Of a stretch of 64,000 nt of DNA, positions 54,155-62,298 are shown piece by piece. Within the stretch, counting starts at the first letter, position 1; every line of letters begins with the position of its first letter. Location: NCBI RefSeq assembly GCF_022271405.1, contig NZ_JAJNAL010000026.1:1-64000 (forward strand), read 5' to 3'. A program made the translations under genes and the position numbers. The notes under the pieces are model-generated. The model had not been told where the DNA came from, did no database searches, and worked only from the letters and a program-made list of their open reading frames with translations. Source of the DNA: Rhodopseudomonas infernalis (GTDB lineage: Bacteria; Pseudomonadota; Alphaproteobacteria; Rhizobiales; Xanthobacteraceae).

Positions 54155-54625
54155 TCAGAACAACCCGTGGGCCCCGCCCACGGCGCCGGCGACAGTAATC
54201 AGCGCCAGCGTGCTCAGCACGCGGTGGCCGCGCAGCGCGCCCCGAAATGCGCCGTCGGGATCACGCCGCGCGCGGGCCTCGAACCAGGCGTGCAAAAACA
54301 GCGGCTCGGCGACGAACAGCATCACCATGAACAGCGCCCACAGCGCGATCATTGCGTGCAGCCACCAGAAGCTCGGATCGGCGATGCGGTCCCAATGGCC
54401 GAACGCATCGAAGAGATAGAAGCCGGAAATCCCGGCCAGCAGCACGGAAATCCGCGCCTGCCAGGCGAAGCGCCGCTCCAGCGCATCGAACACAGCAAGC
54501 CGCCGCTCGGCCTCGAACTCGCGCAGGCTCGGCAGGATCACGAAGGTCACGAATGCGAGCCCGCCAATCCAATGCACGATGGACAGCACGTGAACGGCGC
54601 GGGCGATGGCGGGCCAATCGATCAT
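54155..54625 (-). CDS. Four-helix inner membrane protein, unknown function
   Basis: A 156-residue hydrophobic protein with four predicted helices (AIARAVHVLSIVHWIGGLAFVTFVIL, ARISVLLAGISGFYLF, WWLHAMIALWALFMVMLFVAEPL, VLSTLALITVAGAVGGAHG). The conserved His residues in helices one and three (RAVHVLSIVHWIGG, WWLHAMIAL) resemble haem-b or CopD/DUF2214-like membrane proteins, but I do not place it in a named family. The ATG at 54625 fits helix one better than 54661. It converges on the MFS gene across 12 bases. Confidence 0.75.
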   Translation of the reverse strand: MIDWPAIARAVHVLSIVHWIGGLAFVTFVILPSLREFEAERRLAVFDALERRFAWQARISVLLAGISGFYLFDAFGHWDRIADPSFWWLHAMIALWALFMVMLFVAEPLFLHAWFEARARRDPDGAFRGALRGHRVLSTLALITVAGAVGGAHGLF

Positions 54626-54850
54626 TCGGCTATCCGCAACAGCCCCGTGCTTAGTCTGCACGTCGGTTGTTGCTTATCCTTTTTCAGAGGCGAGCTGGCG
54701 CTGCGTTGCTGCGGCTGAGATCACTTTCGAACACCGCGCCGTGCGTATGTCCACGTTCAGACATTACGCGCGCGAGCAACGCCGAGTTTGCGCGGGCGCA
54801 AACTCGCGACACGACGAACCTTGACGGCCGTGCTGCCCCACTCACCAATT

Positions 54851-54928
54851 CCGTCACGGCCGGGCTTGGTGAAAACGAACCTGCCTGATGTCAAACGGCG
54901 CGTTCGGTCAGGCTCTCAGGATGACGGC
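54851..54928. repeat. Degenerate palindromic repeat (CCGTCACGGCCGGGC family)
   Basis: The arms CCGTCACGGCCGGGCTTG and CAGGATGACGGCC are a decayed form of the repeat at 34264. The remaining bases of the 54626-54949 gap show no gene. Confidence 0.55.
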
Positions 54929-54949
54929 CGTATCAGAAGCACAACCGCT

Positions 54950-55810
54950 CTAGATGAACGGCCGGCCTCCGGTCACCGCCACCGTCGTCCCAGAGGTGTA
55001 GCTCGACAGCGGATCTGCCAGCATCACATAGGCTGTCGCCAACTCGGCAGGCTGGCCGGCTCGCTTCAACGGCGTGTTCTTGCCGAAATTCGCCACCGTG
55101 TCCTCTTTCATCGTGGAGGGAATGAGCGGCGTCCAGATCGGGCCCGGCGCAACGGCGTTGGCACGGATGCCCTTCTCGGCCAGCATCTGCGCAAGGCCGG
55201 CCGTGAAGTTCTGAATCGCCCCCTTGGTGGTCGCATAGGCCAGCAGCGACGGGTTGGGCATGTCCGAATTCACCGATGCGGTGTTGACGATGGCGCCGCC
55301 CGGCTTCATGTGCGGCACCGCTGCCTTGGTCAGGTAGAACATCGCGTGAATATTGACGCGGAAGGTCAGCTCCCATTCCTCGTCGCTGATATCACCGATA
55401 TCGTCGAAGGTCGCCTGGTGGGCGGCGTTATTAACCAGGATGTCGATGCCGCCGAATTCGTCCACGGCCTTCTGCACCACCGCCCGGCAATGGTCGGCGC
55501 TTTGCAGATCGCCGGATACCAGCACAGCCTTACGGCCCTCCTGCTCGATCAGCGCTTTGACCTCGGCCGCATCATCGTGCTCGTCCAGATAGGAGATCAG
55601 TACGTCAGCTCCCTCGCGCGCATACGCGATCGCGACGGCGCGGCCGATGCCGCTGTCGCCACCGGTGATCAGCGCCTTGAGGCCCTGCAAGCGGCCGGAC
55701 CCCTTGTAGCTGGCTTCGCCGTGGTCGGGCCGCGGCTGCATCGCGGCGGTCGCGCCCGGCATGGGCTGTTGCTGTTTCGGAAAGGGCGGCTTGGGATATG
55801 AGGGCGGCAT
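54950..55810 (-). CDS. SDR-family oxidoreductase (YghA-like)
   Basis: A 286-residue short-chain dehydrogenase with a ~40-residue Pro/Gln-rich head (MPPSYPKPPFPKQQQPMPG) typical of the YghA/GsiB-related stress SDRs. The NAD(P) site is LITGGDSGIGRAVAIAYAREGADV; NNAAHQ follows, then IVNTASVNS and catalytic Tyr/Lys in LLAYATTKGAI. Substrate unknown. Family members of this shape are often induced by general stress. GGAGAAC precedes the ATG at 55810. The remnant of an alcohol dehydrogenase lies just upstream on the same strand. Confidence 0.88.
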   Translation of the reverse strand: MPPSYPKPPFPKQQQPMPGATAAMQPRPDHGEASYKGSGRLQGLKALITGGDSGIGRAVAIAYAREGADVLISYLDEHDDAAEVKALIEQEGRKAVLVSGDLQSADHCRAVVQKAVDEFGGIDILVNNAAHQATFDDIGDISDEEWELTFRVNIHAMFYLTKAAVPHMKPGGAIVNTASVNSDMPNPSLLAYATTKGAIQNFTAGLAQMLAEKGIRANAVAPGPIWTPLIPSTMKEDTVANFGKNTPLKRAGQPAELATAYVMLADPLSSYTSGTTVAVTGGRPFI

Positions 55811-55931
55811 GTCGTTCTCCGATGATTGGCCATCAATCGACCAATCGGGCCGTCGTTCCGTTATCGAAACGCCGGGACGGATAGCGCCATACCGACGTTG
55901 CGATCCGGACGCCCGCCATTGACGAGCTGCG

Positions 55932-56129
55932 TCAGGGCGTCATGACGACTTTGATGCAGCCGTCCTTCTTGTCGCGGAACGTCTTGTAGAGCTCCGGGCC
56001 CTCTTCCAGCGTCGCGCGATGCGTGATCACGAAGCTCGGATCGATCTCGCCTCTCTCGATCCGTGCCGGCAGCTGCGGCAGATAGCGCTGCACGGGCGTC
56101 TGCGCCATGCCGAAGGTGAGACCGCGGTT
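55932..56129 (-). pseudogene. C-terminal stump of a zinc alcohol/formaldehyde dehydrogenase
   Basis: Read on the minus strand, 65 codons encode [20 protein letters not shown], then [20 protein letters not shown], then [13 protein letters not shown] and a stop at 55932. This is the last ~65 residues of a medium-chain zinc dehydrogenase of the glutathione-dependent formaldehyde dehydrogenase group (full length ~390). Upstream of Asn the reading frame runs into TLQE and a stop with no similarity, so the first five sixths of the gene, with the Zn ligands and NAD fold, are gone. The junction near 56130 marks a deletion or rearrangement. Confidence 0.8.
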
Positions 56130-56272
56130 GGTTAGTTGTTCCTAAGCTGCGGCGGCGTGGCTGTTCCGCCGCTGCTCGACGCGAAAGCTCGCGATGACGG
56201 TTCATCGTCAAGCTGCGTAGACATCTTTTTGCGATCGCGGCGTTTGGCCCGATGCAGAAATGCACGAGCTTT

Positions 56273-56297
56273 GGAACCCGGCCATTTGATCCCGGTT
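56273..56297 (+). promoter_or_regulatory. Possible EcfG-type (general stress) promoter
   Basis: GGAAC (56273-56277), 16 bases, then GGTT (56294-56297), about 80 bases before the DUF4142 start. The EcfG consensus is GGAAC-N16/17-CGTT, so one base differs. It suits the stress-type genes around, but the match is not decisive. Confidence 0.3.
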
Positions 56298-56379
56298 GAG
56301 CAACAAAGCCGCGCCGAGCAAGCTGATTCAGCTTCGAGCAACCAGCACCTCGTGGTCGACATTCACGCAAGGATCATCA

Positions 56380-56937
56380 ATGAAAACAACCACAGCCCTC
56401 GTTCTCAGCTGCCTTCTGGTCGCAGCCCCGCCGATGGTGCAAACCGCCGCCGCCCAATCGAGCAGCGCACAGGCGCCGGCGATCAGCACCGCGACACAGC
56501 AATTCATCACACAGGTGGGCATTTCCGACCTGTTCGAGATCGCATCGTCGCGCCTGGCCTTGGCGCGCGGCACCGACGCCCAGAAGGGCTACGCCAATCA
56601 AATGATCGAAGACCATGGCAAGACCTCGTCCGAGCTGCGGCAATTGATCGTCGTCCGCGGGCTCAAGATCGATATTCCGAGCCAACTCGACAGCGCGCAT
56701 CAAGGCAAATACGACCAGCTGAACAATGCGCGCGGCGAGGATTTCCATGCGCTCTACGCCAGTCAGCAGGTCGCGGCGCACAAAGACGCGATCGCGCTGT
56801 TCCAGCGCTATGCGCAGGACGGCGACCTTCCGGAGTTGAAAGACTGGGCCGCGAAGACCCTCCCAGCGCTCAACCACCACCTGGAAATGGCGCAGAAGCT
56901 GACTGGCCCGACAATCGGAGCGCGAACTGCTAAATAA
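56380..56937 (+). CDS. DUF4142 periplasmic protein
   Basis: A 185-residue exported protein: signal peptide MKTTTALVLSCLLVAAPPMVQTAAAQ, then a ferritin-like all-helical DUF4142 domain at about 40-180 (FITQVGISDLFEIASSRLALARG, YANQMIEDHGKTSSELRQL, FHALYASQQVAAHKDAIALFQRYAQDGD). The conserved His residues (DHGKTSSE, AAHKDAI, LNHHLEMA) are as in the family. Its function is unknown; such genes are often under general-stress control in alphaproteobacteria. AAGGA at 56369-56373 supports the ATG at 56380. Confidence 0.87.
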   Translation: MKTTTALVLSCLLVAAPPMVQTAAAQSSSAQAPAISTATQQFITQVGISDLFEIASSRLALARGTDAQKGYANQMIEDHGKTSSELRQLIVVRGLKIDIPSQLDSAHQGKYDQLNNARGEDFHALYASQQVAAHKDAIALFQRYAQDGDLPELKDWAAKTLPALNHHLEMAQKLTGPTIGARTAK

Positions 56938-56941
56938 CGAC

Positions 56942-56974
56942 CCGGCCACCCGTCTACCAGCATCGGGTGGCCGG
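56942..56974 (+). terminator. Strong hairpin after the DUF4142 gene
   Basis: CCGGCCACCCG (56942-56952) pairs perfectly with CGGGTGGCCGG (56964-56974) around an 11-base loop, 5 bases after the stop. No T run follows; it could end transcription or protect the mRNA 3' end. Confidence 0.5.
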
Positions 56975-57010
56975 CGCACGGCCGGGCATCCGATGCTCGA
57001 GGAATACGCC

Positions 57011-57175
57011 ATGTCATATAACACCACAAAATCGGTCGATCTCGTCCACCACCTGCGCGAGGCGCTGCAGCTCGCCCATGAACTCAAATTCGCCCATCTC
57101 GAATATCTGCTGGCGATGGCCGTGCTCGAGAGCCGAGACAGACTGGGAGAAACGGTCAGCGACGCCAGCGCCTGA
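57011..57175 (+). CDS. Small protein, unknown function
   Basis: A 54-residue acidic, mainly helical protein (MSYNTTKSVDLVHHLREALQ, then LEYLLAMAVLESRDRLGE). It has no signal peptide and no recognised domain; the amphipathic helices suggest a small partner or regulator. GAGGAA (56998-57003) supports the ATG at 57011. It follows the DUF4142 gene and its hairpin on the same strand. The 140 bases after it hold nothing recognisable. Confidence 0.6.
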   Translation: MSYNTTKSVDLVHHLREALQLAHELKFAHLEYLLAMAVLESRDRLGETVSDASA

Positions 57176-57316
57176 GATCGGCCGCAACGCCAGGACGATC
57201 ATCTGCAACTTGCAGCGTCGGGGTTACGTTGTCGATGTTCTGGTCGGACGCCAAGGCCGAATAGCGATCGAATACATGGAACGAGACGAACGGGCGCTCG
57301 GTGCTCGTTCGCGCTG

Positions 57317-57544
57317 TCACTGGCGAAGACGCGTCTCGCTACGCAATCCATTGCGCGTCGCCGCAGCCTGCCCCGCGGCTTCGAGTTCTTGCACAGTGCG
57401 ACCGCCCGCGCGAGCACACTCGGAAATCTGCGCAGCTATGCGCGCGCGAACCGAATGTTGCTCCCCGTTCTGTAGAGTTCCGCAAACCCGCTCCAGGGCA
57501 GCATCCATGCTGGCCCGCGTTCGCGGATCGAAATCATCCGTCAT
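57317..57544 (-). CDS. Small conserved-type cytoplasmic protein, unknown function
   Basis: A 75-residue protein beginning MTDDFDPRTRASMDAALERVCG, with ISECARAGGRTVQELEAAGQAA further on. The layout (acidic start, helical MDAALERVC, helical IAAQISECA, then a GRTTL-like turn and helix) resembles a short hypothetical protein recurrent in Bradyrhizobium. GGAGGA sits at good spacing before the ATG at 57544. Role unknown. Confidence 0.65.
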   Translation of the reverse strand: MTDDFDPRTRASMDAALERVCGTLQNGEQHSVRARIAAQISECARAGGRTVQELEAAGQAAATRNGLRSETRLRQ

Positions 57545-58008
57545 CTGGGTTCCTCCGACGAAATCGCTTTCTTCAAAACAAGAAGGCCCAGCAGACAATA
57601 GATTGGTGCCGACTTCCGGTCTCTAACCTATGGCAAAATCGTGTCGACGCCGCCTCTTGTTTGCCTCTGCTTTGTCAGGCGGTCTTCCAGTCCAAAAGGA
57701 ACACGGCCAACCACTCCGGGTTGTCACCGCAAACGTCGCGGATCGGGCATCGGGGCGCGCGCTTGCCACCAGACGAACGACAAGTTCCGACGTCGGCAGG
57801 AGCACCGGTGATACCTCGCCCATGCCGACTTCCGCGCCCTCGCCGACGAACACCACATCGCACTCCACTCGCGCACCGCGTGGCATAGCGCCTGAGCTGC
57901 AGAACACCACTTTTGAGGTGAATGCAGCATTGCGAGAGGACGTGCATCATGCGCAGCAGATTGAACGTCTATTACCGTTTCGCGAAAGAAGTTTGGAGCA
58001 CCATCGAT
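57545..58008. other. Intergenic stretch, possible decayed coding DNA
   Basis: A 464-base gap upstream of the Crp/Fnr gene. Minus-strand frames in it show protein-like pieces in different frames (for example RDVCGDNPEWLAVFLLDWKTA at about 57677-57740), which might be a frameshifted gene, but I cannot identify it. GGAAC at 57699 followed by GGTT 15 bases later resembles, weakly, an EcfG promoter. Confidence 0.35.
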
Positions 58009-58728
58009 ATGACTCATCCGCTTTTGCGTAAGTTGCGTTTCGGCGCTCGCCTCACGACCGAGGATGAATCGGTGCTGATGAGTATCCTAGACCCCGCGCG
58101 AACCGTCAGCCCGCGCGAGGACGTCGCCGAAGAAGGCATTCGACCGCATGCTTTGCCACTCATTGTGGAGGGTTGGGCCTGTCGCTATTCGACGCTCGCA
58201 AACGGTCAGCGTCAGATCATCTCGTTGTTTATCCCGGGCGATTTGTGCGAGCCGTTCGGCATGCTTCCGCGATTCATGGATCATTCGGTCGCTACGCTCA
58301 CGCCCGTGATCATGTCGCCGGTCCGGGTCGAGCGGCTCAAGTCCGCGGTGACGAGCAGTCCACGCATCGAGGAGGCATTGTGGTGGGACCTGCTGGTCTC
58401 CACGGCAATTGATCGCGAGCACCTCGTCAGCCTTGGGCGACGCACCGCGACCGAGCGACTCGGCCACTTGTTCTGCGAGTTGCATCTTCGGCTCGACATG
58501 GTCGGTCTCGTCGACGGAATGGGTTACGAAATGCCCGTGACTCAAGCAGATCTCGGCGACCTGCTCGGCCTCTCGATGGTCCACGTCAACAGATCCCTGC
58601 AGGAGTTGCGCCGCACAGGTCTGATGTCGCTCCGCGGCCGACGTCTGACGATCAACGACCTCCATGGGTTGCGGGAGCTGTCGTTCTTCGACGAGGGCTA
58701 CCTTCATCCGGAAGGGGCCAACGCGTGA
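58009..58728 (+). CDS. Crp/Fnr-family transcriptional regulator
   Basis: A 239-residue regulator: cyclic nucleotide-binding-type sensor barrel at about 25-140 (SPREDVAEEGIRPHALPLIVEGWACRYSTLANGQRQIISLFIPGDLCEPFG), long dimer helix, and C-terminal HTH_Crp (MPVTQADLGDLLGLSMVHVNRSLQELRRTGLMSLRGRRLTI). It lacks the N-terminal cysteine cluster of FNR and the four-Cys pattern of FnrN, so it does not sense oxygen through Fe-S. The ligand is unknown; this subtype often sits near HWE kinases in Bradyrhizobium-like genomes. I chose the ATG at 58009 with GGAG at 57995; the frame to 57922 is possible. Confidence 0.87.
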   Translation: MTHPLLRKLRFGARLTTEDESVLMSILDPARTVSPREDVAEEGIRPHALPLIVEGWACRYSTLANGQRQIISLFIPGDLCEPFGMLPRFMDHSVATLTPVIMSPVRVERLKSAVTSSPRIEEALWWDLLVSTAIDREHLVSLGRRTATERLGHLFCELHLRLDMVGLVDGMGYEMPVTQADLGDLLGLSMVHVNRSLQELRRTGLMSLRGRRLTINDLHGLRELSFFDEGYLHPEGANA

Positions 58729-58772
58729 GTCGATCGATGATCGTGATCAGCAACCAACTACGGAGGCCGTGA

Positions 58773-59426
58773 ATGGTAGACGGAGCTTCGGCGACCCGGA
58801 TCGCGCAATTAGTGGCGGACAACTACCGGCTGCGTCAGTTGCTCGATCAGCACGACGCACCGAACAAACTCCGCCACCGGCTGCGCAGCACGGTAGCCCT
58901 GCTCCGCATGGTCATCCGCAAATCCGCCGAAAGCCGGACCGATATCGACGCCTATATGGGGCTGCTCGAAGATCGTCTTGACGCGATCGTGCGGGTGCAG
59001 TCGATCGCCGACGAACAGGGCATCATCGAGCTGCAGAAGCTCCTCACGGACGAATTGCTGCACTATCGTCCACTCGATGGCGTACGCGTTCTGCTATCCG
59101 GCCCCGAACTCGCCTTGCAGCCGCGGATGGGTCAGCTGTTGGCGTTGGCGCTTCACGAACTGACCGTCAATGCGGTGGAGCACGGCAGTCTCGGCGGCAG
59201 CACCGGCCGGGTCGAAATCAACTGGCGGGTGGACGAGACGGGTCGGACGCCGACGCTGACGTTTCTGTGGAAAGAGTACGACGAGGTGGCGGTCGGAAAA
59301 TCCGGGGCGGACGGCTTCGGCACCGAGGTTCTCACGCGCTTGCTGGCCTACGAACTTGGCGCCACGACGCAGCTCGACTTCGAATCGGACGGGCTTCGCT
59401 GCACGATCCAACTCCCTCTGGGGTGA
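58773..59426 (+). CDS. HWE/HisKA_2-type histidine kinase core without sensor
   Basis: A 217-residue kinase consisting only of catalytic parts: phosphoacceptor region NKLRHRLRSTVALLRMVI with His35, dimer helices, N-box LALALHELTVNAVEHGSL, the family's W-x-E as FLWKEYD, and GADGFGTEVLTRLLAYELG. HWE kinases in alphaproteobacteria typically feed single-domain receivers, including the PhyR general-stress pathway. The usual Asn after the phosphoacceptor box is Ser here (HRLRST for HRxKNT), a deviation that may alter activity. It follows the Crp/Fnr gene by 44 bases. A receiver gene downstream is broken. Confidence 0.83.
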   Translation: MVDGASATRIAQLVADNYRLRQLLDQHDAPNKLRHRLRSTVALLRMVIRKSAESRTDIDAYMGLLEDRLDAIVRVQSIADEQGIIELQKLLTDELLHYRPLDGVRVLLSGPELALQPRMGQLLALALHELTVNAVEHGSLGGSTGRVEINWRVDETGRTPTLTFLWKEYDEVAVGKSGADGFGTEVLTRLLAYELGATTQLDFESDGLRCTIQLPLG

Positions 59427-59597
59427 TCCGTCGCTCAGGTCACCGACAGGCTCGGTTTAAGCTGTTGTGCCACGCATCAACTTCCCGCAATCGGAGCCGC
59501 GCAGGGTGTCAGCAGCTTCCGGAACGTCCATTAGCATAGGTGAATGCCGACCGGGACGTCCGCCGCTAGCCTTTTCGAAGCAACGGGAAGGATCATC

Positions 59598-59795
59598 GTG
59601 AAGAAACGTCGCAACAGGACCAGACAGCAGCTGTCGCTCGAGGAGCGTTTGTCGTTGTGCTCCGAACGCTGGAAGCGCGAGGCGGATGAAAGCGGCAATG
59701 TAGAGATACGGGGTGTCTGGCAGGAGCGCGCCCGATCGGCGGAAGCGGCGCGGGGCATCATCGCTTGGCTGCAAGAACGCGAAAACTCCCGTTGA
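59598..59795 (+). CDS. Small basic/helical protein, unknown function
   Basis: A 65-residue protein (MKKRRNRTRQQLSLEERLSL ... WKREADESGNVEIRGVWQER) with a basic head and long charged helices, no signal peptide and no known domain. The GTG at 59598 is preceded by AAGGA at good spacing, better than the upstream ATG at 59544. It lies between the HWE kinase and the broken receiver gene on the same strand. Confidence 0.6.
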   Translation: MKKRRNRTRQQLSLEERLSLCSERWKREADESGNVEIRGVWQERARSAEAARGIIAWLQERENSR

Positions 59796-59834
59796 CGCGC
59801 GTCAGTGGCGGCTATCTTGCGCGCGAGTTCTACT

Positions 59835-60187
59835 ATGGCGGCTGAGACCGCACTCTCCGGCCTCCGCCGTATTTGATCGCTGAGGACGAATACTTCATGG
59901 CTCAGGACCAGGCGAACTCCCTCGCACAGTATAGCGCACAGATCGCGGGACCTGTTGCCACGCTCGACGAGGCGCTGGAATAGCCGACGAGCTGCGATGC
60001 AGCGATCCTGGACATTAACCTCCGTGGCACGCTGGTGTATCCGCAGGCGCACGAGCCAGCCTCTCGGGGAGACAATCGGGCGTTTGCGACAAGTTGCGAT
60101 CCGTCGGTGCTCCACGCTCGGTTCCGCCACGTCCCGCTGCGAGAAATTCGGCGCCTCGGAGGAGATCGCTGCGGCATGGTCTCCTGA
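59835..60187 (+). pseudogene. Broken single-domain receiver (CheY-like) gene
   Basis: The ATG at 59835 starts MAAETALSGLR in one frame; about two extra bases near 59868-59874 shift the frame. The receiver then continues from 59873 as LIAEDEYFMAQDQANSL ... IAGPVATLDEALE, hits an in-frame TAG at 59981, and resumes as AAILDINLRGTLVYP (with the phosphoacceptor Asp) and FATSCDPSVLHARFRHVP before the stop at 60185-60187. The final KP-containing segment is also altered (REIRRLG). So at least two clear lesions remove the product. It is the common ~120-residue receiver found next to HWE kinases. Confidence 0.8.
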
Positions 60188-60313
60188 ATCCTGGACGTCC
60201 CCGGCCCAAGCCCACGCAAACAAGATTGTTTGCCCTACGGACCCCTTCACTCATTAGGGCGATCAAGGAACAAAAGCAGCCAGGAGTTGTTTTACAGCTT
60301 TCGGAGCGACCTA

Positions 60314-61819
60314 ATGACACGAGGGATGGGGCCGGAACGCGAGCTCTTTGAAAGCGAGCGGGCTTTCCGGATTCTCGTCCAGGGCGTTACGGACTACGCG
60401 CTCTATATGCTCGATGCGGCCGGCATCGTGTCGAGTTGGAACACCGGCGCGGCTCGGATCAAAGGCTATCAGTCCGCCGAGATCATCGGCGAGCATTTCA
60501 GCCGTTTCTATACACCGGCCGATCGAAAGGCCGGAAAGCCGGCGCTTGCGCTCCAGACCGCTCGCGAGATGGGGCGCTACGAGGAGGAAGGCTTTCGCGT
60601 CCGCAAGGACGGCAGCTTCTTCTGGGCAAGCGTCGTGATCGATCCAATCCGCGACGACACCGGCGCACTGATCGGCTTCGCCAAGATTACGCGTGATATT
60701 ACCGAACGCCGCGAAGCCCTGCAAAAGCTCGAGCGGGTGCAGGCCGAGTTGGCCGAGTCGCGCAAGATGGATGCGCTCGGTCAGCTGACCGGCGGGGTCG
60801 CGCACGACTTCAACAATCTGCTGATGGGCCTCACAGGCGGTCTGCGCCGCATCAAGCGATCGACCAGCGATGGCGACATTCTCAAGGTCATCGAGGCGAT
60901 GGAGACCAGCATTCGGCGCGGCGCCAACCTGACCCGCCAGTTGCTCACCTTCGCCCGCCGCCAGCAGGTCAACCCAGTCCAGCTCGACCTGATTCAAACG
61001 ATCGGATCAATGCAGGACGTTTTAGGCGCCGGGCTTGGCAGCCACGTGTCGCTGATCTTCGATATGCCGCCGGACGTCTGGCGTGTGTTCGTCGACCCGG
61101 CCGAACTCGAAACCGCACTCATCAATCTGAGCGTCAACGCGCGCGACGCCTTGATCGACGGCGGTGAGGTCCGGATTAGCGCCGCTAATCACCAGGCGCG
61201 GAGCACCACACGGGACTTCGTGCGCATCTCGGTCAAAGACAACGGCGTCGGCATTCCGCCGGATGTGCTGGCCAGGGTGTTCGACCCATTCTTCACAACC
61301 AAGCCGGTCGGTCAGGGCACGGGCCTCGGACTGTCGCAAGTCCACGGCTTCGCCAATCAGGCCGGCGGCCGAGTGGAAGTGGAGAGCCGAGTGGGCGAAG
61401 GCACAGAAGTGGCGATTTGGCTACCGCGCGCCGAAGCGCAGGACAGCGCCGAGCCGGTTGAGAAGGCAGCAAACACGGTTCTTCTCGTCGAGGACAATCC
61501 TGAGGTCGCCAGTGCCAGCGCAATGCTGCTCGAAGAGCTCGGCTATCGGGTGAAATGGGCTCCCAATGCCGAGCTGGCGCTGATCGAGATCGAGAAGGAT
61601 GGGATCGATGTTGTCTTCAGCGACATCGTGATGCCCGGCCGAATGGACGGGCTCGGCCTTGCCCGCCAACTGAAGCGCGACTACCCTTCGCTGCCCATCA
61701 TCCTCACCACCGGCTACAGCGACGCCGCGCTGAGATCGAATCTGGAATTTCCGATGGTGCGCAAGCCGTACGAACTGCACGAATTGAGCCGAGCCTTCGA
61801 CTCCATCACAGGGCGCTGA
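60314..61819 (+). CDS. PAS-containing hybrid histidine kinase with receiver
   Basis: A 501-residue cytoplasmic kinase: PAS domain at about 12-135 (AFRILVQGVTDYALYMLDAAGIVSSWNTGAARIKGY, then GFAKITRDITERREAL), HisKA with His164 ([11 protein letters not shown]), HATPase ([29 protein letters not shown]), and a C-terminal receiver with Asp437 (FSDIVMPG), Thr in LTTGYSD and Lys in VRKPYE. It shares the GVAHDFNN core with the membrane kinase at 27871. The PAS may bind a chromophore or haem, but no diagnostic residue is clear. ATG 60314 has GGAG at 60303; the frame to 60230 is unsupported. It lies next to the dead receiver gene. Confidence 0.87.
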   Translation: MTRGMGPERELFESERAFRILVQGVTDYALYMLDAAGIVSSWNTGAARIKGYQSAEIIGEHFSRFYTPADRKAGKPALALQTAREMGRYEEEGFRVRKDGSFFWASVVIDPIRDDTGALIGFAKITRDITERREALQKLERVQAELAESRKMDALGQLTGGVAHDFNNLLMGLTGGLRRIKRSTSDGDILKVIEAMETSIRRGANLTRQLLTFARRQQVNPVQLDLIQTIGSMQDVLGAGLGSHVSLIFDMPPDVWRVFVDPAELETALINLSVNARDALIDGGEVRISAANHQARSTTRDFVRISVKDNGVGIPPDVLARVFDPFFTTKPVGQGTGLGLSQVHGFANQAGGRVEVESRVGEGTEVAIWLPRAEAQDSAEPVEKAANTVLLVEDNPEVASASAMLLEELGYRVKWAPNAELALIEIEKDGIDVVFSDIVMPGRMDGLGLARQLKRDYPSLPIILTTGYSDAALRSNLEFPMVRKPYELHELSRAFDSITGR

Positions 61820-61932
61820 GCCGCAGCGCGGTTCGGCGCTTCAGGATGCGGCGAGGCTCGGCGCGTTCGCGTCGATTGCCCGAATGAAAGAAATCATTCG
61901 GACGTGCCATACCTGCGAAGTCTTTGAAGGGA

Positions 61933-62008
<76 letters not shown>

Positions 62009-62046
62009 GGACCAAGTCCGGATATCCCTTGCGGGGACGGCTGCGT

Positions 62047-62298
62047 TTAGCAAAGCGGATCGGAGATGTCCAGCACGGTGACGGCTGTATTTCGGCATTT
62101 TTCATGTGCAAAATTATCGTGGGCCTCGCTGGCCGCGACTCTCAGCAGCAAACCAATCGGCTGGGTCGCTGGCCTGGCGGCGACGGTGGCGCGAGTGGGC
62201 AGCAGCGCCAGGTCCGACGCCGCCTCGGCGGTCCCGAACAGCCCTCCGTGGGCGTGATGCTGTCGTTCGCCTTCGAAACAGCCTGGTTCATCGTTCAT
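62047..62298 (-). CDS. Possible small protein overlapping the hlyD end
   Basis: An 83-codon frame starting at the ATG at 62298, 11 bases inside the end of the HlyD gene (MNDEPGCFEGERQHHAHGGL). It contains no domain or signal peptide. The overlap is what a coupled downstream gene of the secretion operon would show, but its composition is not clearly protein-like, so it may be chance. Confidence 0.3.
   Translation of the reverse strand: MNDEPGCFEGERQHHAHGGLFGTAEAASDLALLPTRATVAARPATQPIGLLLRVAASEAHDNFAHEKCRNTAVTVLDISDPLC

Noticed and set aside
56132-56362. Minus-strand 76-codon frame next to the dehydrogenase stump
   Set aside because: No domain, and it overlaps the likely promoter of the DUF4142 gene; not enough support.
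57623-57910. Possible gene on the minus strand upstream of the Crp/Fnr gene
   Set aside because: Protein-like pieces occur in different frames, no clear start or family; could be a frameshifted gene but not supported.
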